A DNA stretch of 64,000 nt. It comes from Pseudomonas mendocina (GTDB taxonomy: Bacteria; Pseudomonadota; Gammaproteobacteria; Pseudomonadales; Pseudomonadaceae). A program made the translations under genes and the position numbers. Every line of letters starts with the position of its first letter. The stretch's first letter is position 1. Below, one piece after another: positions 59,393 to 64,000 of the stretch. The stretch covers positions 1,736,001 to 1,800,000 of the forward strand of contig CP148074.1 in NCBI GenBank assembly GCA_037482215.1, in the 5' to 3' direction. The notes below the pieces were generated by a model. It was not told the DNA's origin and ran no database searches. It saw only the letters and a list, made by a program, of their open reading frames with translations.

Positions 59393-59560
59393 AAAAAAAA
59401 CCCGGGCTCTGGGGGATGAGTCCGGGTCAAGACCATTAGGAGTAAATCAAGGTGCGCGGTCAACGACACCTTGGCTGATGAAGCGTCTGGGGGATGACGC
59501 TGATCACCAGTAATCTCAGTATTGGCGAAGATTGGAGATCGTCCAGACCGTTCGCCGGAA
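59393..59560 (-). ncRNA. rgsA: Small regulatory RNA, probably RgsA
   Basis: About 168 nt on the minus strand between tatD and a class V aminotransferase. Four stems are visible: GGCGAA/TTCGCC at the 5' end; AGCGTC/GACGCT (plus 59482-59501); CAAGGTG/CACCTTG (59448-59473); and a 10-bp terminator stem (59400-59427) followed by eight T residues. The second stem and the terminator carry the same 8-nt loop ATCCCCCA. A TAGATT -10 box followed by TAA sits just upstream, compatible with RpoS. RgsA (P16), an RpoS-dependent RNA, occupies this tatD-linked position in P. aeruginosa as I recall. Identity is inferred from location and structure. Confidence 0.8.
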
Positions 59561-59566
59561 TTCTTA

Positions 59567-59572
59567 AATCTA
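59567..59572 (-). promoter_or_regulatory. -10 box of the small RNA
   Basis: Minus-strand TAGATT followed by TAAG resembles the extended -10 of RpoS promoters (TATACT-TAA). No -35 box at the right spacing is evident, which RpoS tolerates. It places the RNA start near 59560. Confidence 0.45.
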
Positions 59573-59601
59573 TTTGGAATACCTGACAACGCGGTCTGTA
59601 C

Positions 59602-60735
59602 CTATTGGTTTGCCAGGCTATGAATTATTTCTAGCGTCTCCTCAATCGACTGCTCTCGGGTATAAAAGTGAGGCGAGAGGCGTATGCCTTCGCCTCGTTG
59701 AACGCAGATTATTTGCTGCTGTTTCAGCTTGTCGAAAAGCTCAGCGTGCTGCCAATTGTCTAGGCTGAAGGTGAGAATCCCGGCGCGTCGCTCTTGGCTC
59801 AGTTCGCTATGGAAGGTCGCATTAGGCAGCTTGGCCAAGCCATCAATAAGCCATTGAACGCGCTCATGAATAGCGCGTTCAATCTCTGGCATGCCCACTT
59901 CTTCGAGCAGTGAAAGGCTGGCCTCCAGAGCCGTGGCACCGAGCATGTTGGGGCTACCACACTCGAAGCGGCGGGCGCTTTTTGCAGGCTGCCAGTCAGA
60001 ACGGGTGTAGTCACCGGCGTTTTCCAGCATATGCCAGCCGTACTCATGCAGCTTCAATTGGCTACGGAGGTCTTCCCGGCAATAAAACACGCCTAGGCCT
60101 TCCGGGCCTAATAGCCACTTGTGCCCGTCAGCCATGGCAAACGCACAGTTGCAGGCTTGGACATCGAGGTTGAAGGCGCCCAATTGCTGAATTGCATCAA
60201 CACACAACAACACGCCTTTGGCATCGCAGCCGGCGCCTAGACGGGGCAGGTCAAGGCGCAATCCGCTTGCGTACTGCACGGCGCTGATTGCCATTAAGCG
60301 TGTTCGTGGCCCGCAGGCGGCGAGGAGGGCGGCTTCGGCATCGCCGTCCTGAAGACTGACCTGAATAACCTCAACGCCGCGTGGAGCCAAGGCTTCCCAA
60401 ACGATGCGATTGGAGGGGAATTCCTCGTTACTGATGATGACCTGATCACCAGCGCGCCAGTCCAGGCCAAAGGCAACAAAAGAGAGGGCTTCGGAAGTGT
60501 TTTTGACCAGTGCGATATCGCTGCGGGATGGGGCATTTAGCAGGCGTTGCAGGCGTTCACGCAGGCTGCGCTCCAGTTGCAGCCAATTAGCATAGTCTTT
60601 GGCACCAATACGAGCATTTTCCGCGGCGAAGCGTGTGACTGCATCCACTGCTCGCTGTGGCCAGGGGGCAACAGCGGCGTGATTGAGGTAGTGAAGTCCC
60701 GGTTGCTGGGGAAATTCGTATTCAGTGTTAAGCAT
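59602..60735 (-). CDS. Class V aminotransferase-fold PLP enzyme
   Basis: 377 residues resembling the SufS/CsdA/isopenicillin N epimerase-like group. The PLP lysine is Lys206 in MADGHKWLLGPEGLGVFYCR, with AIQQLGAF before it and the YLNHAAVAPWP start. It lacks the typical active-site cysteine loop position of cysteine desulfurases that I could confirm by eye, so the reaction is open: desulfurase, lyase or epimerase. Divergent from the TetR gene with 75 bases between. Confidence 0.88.
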   Translation of the reverse strand: MLNTEYEFPQQPGLHYLNHAAVAPWPQRAVDAVTRFAAENARIGAKDYANWLQLERSLRERLQRLLNAPSRSDIALVKNTSEALSFVAFGLDWRAGDQVIISNEEFPSNRIVWEALAPRGVEVIQVSLQDGDAEAALLAACGPRTRLMAISAVQYASGLRLDLPRLGAGCDAKGVLLCVDAIQQLGAFNLDVQACNCAFAMADGHKWLLGPEGLGVFYCREDLRSQLKLHEYGWHMLENAGDYTRSDWQPAKSARRFECGSPNMLGATALEASLSLLEEVGMPEIERAIHERVQWLIDGLAKLPNATFHSELSQERRAGILTFSLDNWQHAELFDKLKQQQIICVQRGEGIRLSPHFYTREQSIEETLEIIHSLANQ

Positions 60736-60810
60736 TTGGGTATGGCCCGTGCAATTTGTTATCAGTTAGGCATAATAAGAGACTTCGTTTCCAGACGCCT
60801 TAGTCCCTAT

Positions 60811-61449
60811 ATGCATAAAGAGCCCCGCAAGGTCCGCGAGTTTCGTCGCCGAGAACAAGAAATTCTCGATACAGCACTCAAGCTTTTCCTGGAGCAGGGT
60901 GAAGACAGTGTGACTGTAGAGATGATTGCTGATGCAGTGGGCATCGGTAAGGGCACTATCTATAAGCACTTCAAGTCCAAGGCAGAGATTTATCTGCGCC
61001 TTATGCTGGATTACGAGCGTGATCTGAACGAGTTGCTGCATTCTTCAGATGTAGACCGTGACAAGGAGGCATTGTCCCGGGCCTATTTTGAATTCCGCAT
61101 GCGTGATCCTCAGCGCTACCGCCTGTTTGATCGTCTTGAAGAAAAGGTGGTTAAGGGCAACCAAGTGCCCGATATGGTTGAGCAGTTGCATCAGATCCGT
61201 GCATCTAACTTTGAGCGGCTGACTCAGTTGATCAAGGGCCGGATATCTGAAGGCAAGTTGGAAAATGTGCCTCCGTACTTCCATTTCTGTGCGGCATGGG
61301 CGCTGGTGCACGGTGCTGTTGCCCTGTATCACTCGCCATTCTGGAGCAGTGTTCTGGAGGATCAGGAAGGTTTCTTCCAATTCTTGATGGATATCGGCGT
61401 GCGGATGGGCAATCGCCGTAAACGCGAAGGCGATGCGGCTTCGAGCTGA
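60811..61449 (+). CDS. TetR-family transcriptional regulator
   Basis: 212 residues from the ATG at 60811; the longer upstream frame crosses the divergent aminotransferase and is not credible. The helix-turn-helix occupies about residues 10-60 (EILDTALKLFLEQG, VEMIADAVGIGKGTIYKHFKSK). The ligand domain is unassigned. It may regulate the divergent aminotransferase gene. In P. aeruginosa a TetR gene holds the same position. Confidence 0.92.
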   Translation: MHKEPRKVREFRRREQEILDTALKLFLEQGEDSVTVEMIADAVGIGKGTIYKHFKSKAEIYLRLMLDYERDLNELLHSSDVDRDKEALSRAYFEFRMRDPQRYRLFDRLEEKVVKGNQVPDMVEQLHQIRASNFERLTQLIKGRISEGKLENVPPYFHFCAAWALVHGAVALYHSPFWSSVLEDQEGFFQFLMDIGVRMGNRRKREGDAASS

Positions 61450-61532
61450 ACCACTATTGAGTCATCAGTTCTAATTGATCAGCTGCGTCGGCGGCTTTTA
61501 ATTATCCGCGTTGATCCGTTCAGGAGCGCTGC

Positions 61533-62501
61533 ATGATCGTAGACCGCCAAGGCAGGCGTTTTCGTAACCTGCGCCTTAGCCTGACAGCTGCGTGTAATTA
61601 CGTATGTACCTACTGTGTGCCGGACGGTAAGCGTCTGGTCGCGGCTCAGGATGAGCTTTCTGCTGATGCTTTGATCCGTGCTGTGGCTTATCTGGTTGAG
61701 TCGGCAGGAATAGAGCGGCTGCGGATCACCGGCGGTGAGCCGCTTATTAGCCCAAAGCTTGAGGCGCTGCTCAGAGGTATCAGTCAGTTAGGGTTGGAGG
61801 ACATCAGTCTGACCAGCAATGGCCAACTCCTAACTCGCAAACTGCCGCTACTGCTTGAATGCGGTATTCGCCGCCTGAATATTTCTCTTGATTCTCTGGA
61901 CCCTGGCAGTTTTCAGAAGATTGCCCGCGGTGGCGACTTGGCCACTGTATTAGAGGGTTTGCGTGCTGCTCGTGAAGCGGGGCTGAAGATCAAGATCAAT
62001 ATGGTGCCGCTACGTGGTCAGAACCTGGATCAGGTTTTGCCGATGTTGGATTACTGCCTAGAGAACGGCTTCGAGCTACGGTTTATCGAGCTGATGCGCA
62101 TGGGGCATCTGTCCCGTGATTACGAGGGGTTTAAGCGACAGTTCGTTGGCCTTGATGAATTGCTTGCGTTGATCGCTGAGCGTCATCAGTTCGTTCAGGC
62201 CAGTGCAGCTGTGGATGCCACGGCCATCCGTTACGAAATCCCGGGGCAGGGTTTTTTTGGTGTAATCGCCAATGAAAGCGTGCCGTTTTGCCGGACCTGT
62301 TCGCGCTTGCGTTTATCGTCTACCGGCTGGTTGCACGGCTGTTTGTCGTCCACGCAGCGCCATTACATTGGTGATCTTCTCGATCAGCCACGGCATGTGG
62401 CATTGCCTGCGTTGCAACGTTTACTTGTTAAAGCGTTGGCAGATAAGCAGGACATATCCTTTGCCGGTGGTGTCACGGTGATGAAAATCATCGGGGGCTG
62501 A
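61533..62501 (+). CDS. moaA: MoaA-like radical SAM GTP 3',8-cyclase
   Basis: 322 residues, CAGGAG upstream. Radical SAM cluster Cys21, Cys25, Cys28 (CNYVCTYC), SAM motif ITGGEPL, a second cluster CRTC with a third cysteine 13 residues later, and a C-terminal Gly-Gly. These features predict the first step of molybdopterin synthesis from GTP. It differs from canonical MoaA at CSR (usually CNR) and MRMGHLSRDYEG, so a divergent paralogue is possible. No other cofactor synthesis gene is adjacent; the molybdenum cassette is about 20 kb away. Confidence 0.85.
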   Translation: MIVDRQGRRFRNLRLSLTAACNYVCTYCVPDGKRLVAAQDELSADALIRAVAYLVESAGIERLRITGGEPLISPKLEALLRGISQLGLEDISLTSNGQLLTRKLPLLLECGIRRLNISLDSLDPGSFQKIARGGDLATVLEGLRAAREAGLKIKINMVPLRGQNLDQVLPMLDYCLENGFELRFIELMRMGHLSRDYEGFKRQFVGLDELLALIAERHQFVQASAAVDATAIRYEIPGQGFFGVIANESVPFCRTCSRLRLSSTGWLHGCLSSTQRHYIGDLLDQPRHVALPALQRLLVKALADKQDISFAGGVTVMKIIGG

Positions 62502-62506
62502 CAAGG

Positions 62507-63007
62507 TTAGAGGCGGCTCGGCGGCAGACCGTCAATTAATTTCGCGAGCAATTCACTCAGCTTCATCTGTTCGCTCTCAGTCAGATGCTTGAGGATGCCT
62601 TGCTCATTTTCGACATGCAGCTCCATCAATGTGTCGATTAGTTCCAGGCCTTTGGGGGTCAGGGTTACCAAGGTGCCACGGCGATCTTCAGGGTTGCTGC
62701 GCCGCTCGACGAAACCAGCCTTTTCCAAGCGATCAATGCGGTTGGTCATACCGCCGGATGAAATCATTGCAGCGTCATACAGTGCGGTTGGCGTAAGGGC
62801 GTAAGGGGCCCCGTTGCGCCGCAGTGTAGACAGCACATCAAATTCCCCTATCTGCAGGCCGTGTTCGGCATAGAGTGGGTTCAAATGCTTGTGTGTGATC
62901 AGTTGGGCTGCTTCTGCTAGCTGTCCAATCAGCTCCATCGGCAGAGTAGGTAGGTTCGGTTTTTCCCGTGACCATTGGTCCATTGCAAACTTTGCGCGAT
63001 TTCTCAT
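62507..63007 (-). CDS. MarR-family transcriptional regulator
   Basis: 166 residues from the ATG at 63007; a longer frame to 63088 would run into the divergent transporter start, and an internal ATG at 62983 is also possible. Winged helix signature: LQIGEFDVLSTLRRNGAPYALTPTALYDAAMISSGGMTNRIDRLEKAGFVERRSNPEDRRGTLVTLTPKG, seen as separate conserved blocks. Divergent from the transporter, so it probably controls it. The moaA-like gene ends five bases away on the opposite strand. Confidence 0.9.
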   Translation of the reverse strand: MRNRAKFAMDQWSREKPNLPTLPMELIGQLAEAAQLITHKHLNPLYAEHGLQIGEFDVLSTLRRNGAPYALTPTALYDAAMISSGGMTNRIDRLEKAGFVERRSNPEDRRGTLVTLTPKGLELIDTLMELHVENEQGILKHLTESEQMKLSELLAKLIDGLPPSRL

Positions 63008-63042
63008 TTGGTATGTCTTGATGTTAAGATTCTTTGCGTAGA

Positions 63043-63052
63043 GATAATTATC
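63043..63052. promoter_or_regulatory. Palindrome in the marR/MFS divergent region
   Basis: GATAATTATC is a perfect 10-bp palindrome inside the 79-base intergenic region. MarR proteins bind such AT-rich palindromes, so it is a candidate operator. It also contains a -10-like sequence. Confidence 0.4.
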
Positions 63053-63086
63053 AACAAGTGAGTTAATAAGGTAAAGGGATTTAGCC

Positions 63087-64000
63087 ATGCGTACGCATCA
63101 CGATTTTCACGATCAAACCAAGCCTTTTGCGTTGGTTGTTTTATGCCTGGTGTTACTGGGATTAAACCTGAGGCCGATCTTGGCCAGTGTTGGGCCTTTG
63201 CTGGATGAGATTCAGCACAGCATTGGCATTAGCAGTGGGAATGCTGGACTCCTGACCACATTGCCGGTACTGGCAATGGGGCTTTGCGCTTTGGCTGGCG
63301 GCCTGCTGCAGCGTCTGCTGGGCCAATATGCCGGTGTGTTGCTGGGGATTGTGGTGATCGCAGTCGCTTGCGCAACACGCTGGTTTTGGCATGACACGGG
63401 TGGCTTGATCGTTACGGCTGCGGTTGGTGGCTTCGGTATCGCCGTTGTACAGGCACTTCTGCCTGCCTACGTGAAAACTCAGTTTGCCTCCAGAGCCGGG
63501 CTGGTCATGGGCCTTTACACCACCGGAATCATGGGCGGAGCGGCTGTCGCTGCGGCAAGTGTCTCACCTGTTGCAGCGCATATCGCTTGGCAAGGCTCAT
63601 TAGCAATTTGGGCCATCCCCGCTGTCATTGCCGCAATACTGTGGGTGGTCGCCGGTTCAAACGCATCACGGGCGGGCAAAGGCACTTTGGTGAAGTTGCC
63701 TCTGCGGTTGCCTCGCGCATGGCTGCTGATGATCTTCTTTGGCATCTCGGGTGGGGCTTATGCGCTTGTGCTGGCCTGGCTGCCACCGTTCTACACGCAG
63801 CTCGGCTGGACTTCTACAGAAAGCGGTTTGCTGCTGGGCCTGGTGACGATTGCGGAAGTTGTTGCGGGTCTACTGGTATCGGCTTTTGTCGGCCACTTTC
63901 ATGATCGACGTGTGCTACTGCTGGGGACTTTGGTATTTCAGGCGCTCGGTCTGCTGTGCTTGATATTTGCCCCGAATGAATTGGCCATCGTCGGCGCAGT
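63087..64000 (+). CDS. CynX/NimT-type MFS transporter, N-terminal part (partial at window edge)
   Basis: The frame opens with ATG at 63087 and runs to the window end without a stop, giving about 304 residues. Helices alternate with short loops: LVVLCLVLLGLNLRPILASVGPLL is the CynX-like first helix, followed by TTLPVLAMGLCALAGG. YTTGIMGGAAVAAA and LPPFYTQLGW are typical of the cyanate/nitroimidazole permease group. Substrate unknown. Probably regulated by the divergent MarR protein. AAGG is weak and lies 12 bases upstream. Confidence 0.9.
   Translation, partial: MRTHHDFHDQTKPFALVVLCLVLLGLNLRPILASVGPLLDEIQHSIGISSGNAGLLTTLPVLAMGLCALAGGLLQRLLGQYAGVLLGIVVIAVACATRWFWHDTGGLIVTAAVGGFGIAVVQALLPAYVKTQFASRAGLVMGLYTTGIMGGAAVAAASVSPVAAHIAWQGSLAIWAIPAVIAAILWVVAGSNASRAGKGTLVKLPLRLPRAWLLMIFFGISGGAYALVLAWLPPFYTQLGWTSTESGLLLGLVTIAEVVAGLLVSAFVGHFHDRRVLLLGTLVFQALGLLCLIFAPNELAIVGA

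Noticed and set aside
59400..59560. Plus-strand reading of the intergenic hairpins as an RsmX/Y/Z-type GGA-loop RNA
   Set aside because: The plus strand has G-rich loops but no terminator at its end, while the minus strand ends in a strong stem with T8. The minus-strand RNA is the better model.

Overview
The window looks like a chromosomal segment of a Pseudomonas species or very close relative. Protein content and gene order match, from memory, long blocks of the P. aeruginosa chromosome: mfd / gap-type dehydrogenase / nqrABCDEF-apbE-nqrM / sthA / GDPD / lolCDE / comEC / exbBD / lpxK / kdsB / ptp / murB / rne / rluC / sppA / maf / yceD-rpmF-plsX-fabD-fabG-acpP-fabF-pabC-mltG-tmk-holB-pilZ-tatD. 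No tRNA, rRNA, CRISPR array, insertion sequence or prophage was seen. Nearly everything is core genome, with a few accessory insertions.

Layout. 1-2.8 kb: end of a short-chain dehydrogenase, then a yheU-type gene, dacB (penicillin-binding protein 4) and yggL. 2.9-9.4 kb (minus strand): a large membrane HD-GYP phosphodiesterase, a FUSC-type membrane protein, dgt, and a yqjDEK-like envelope cluster. 9.7-11.7 kb: a DUF5610-like protein, a glutaredoxin-like protein and a CsiV-like protein. 11.7-16.7 kb: mfd and a long GAPDH, divergently transcribed. 17-24.2 kb: the complete Nqr respiratory complex with its flavin transferase (ApbE) and iron-sulfur maturation factor (NqrM), followed by the soluble transhydrogenase, so quinone reduction and NAD(P)H balancing sit together. 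25.8-37.7 kb: GDPD, a PilZ protein, the lipoprotein exporter LolCDE, ComEC, ExbB/ExbD, LpxK, Trm112, KdsB, a small tyrosine phosphatase and MurB, an envelope-biogenesis run with many 1-8 nt overlaps.

37.8-42.3 kb: a four-gene molybdenum hydroxylase cassette (isoquinoline 1-oxidoreductase-type small and large subunits, XdhC, MocA-like cytidylyltransferase) between murB and rne, which I recall as neighbours in P. aeruginosa. 42.3-49.2 kb: rne (apparently with a leader of about 500 nt), rluC, a HAD phosphatase, sppA and maf. 49.3-59.4 kb: the fatty acid synthesis / replication / pilus operon. 59.4-59.6 kb holds a small RNA on the minus strand, very probably RgsA. 59.6-64 kb: a class V aminotransferase, a TetR regulator, a MoaA-like radical SAM protein, a MarR regulator and a truncated CynX/NimT-type transporter.

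I found no convincing undescribed multi-gene system. The most interesting signals are non-coding: the sRNA with two hairpins carrying an identical C-rich 8-nt loop, the very long rne leader, a near-consensus promoter that would make the yceD mRNA almost leaderless, and a sigma-54-like element upstream of nqrA. All start choices, family assignments and synteny statements come from reading the sequence and recall, not from database searches.
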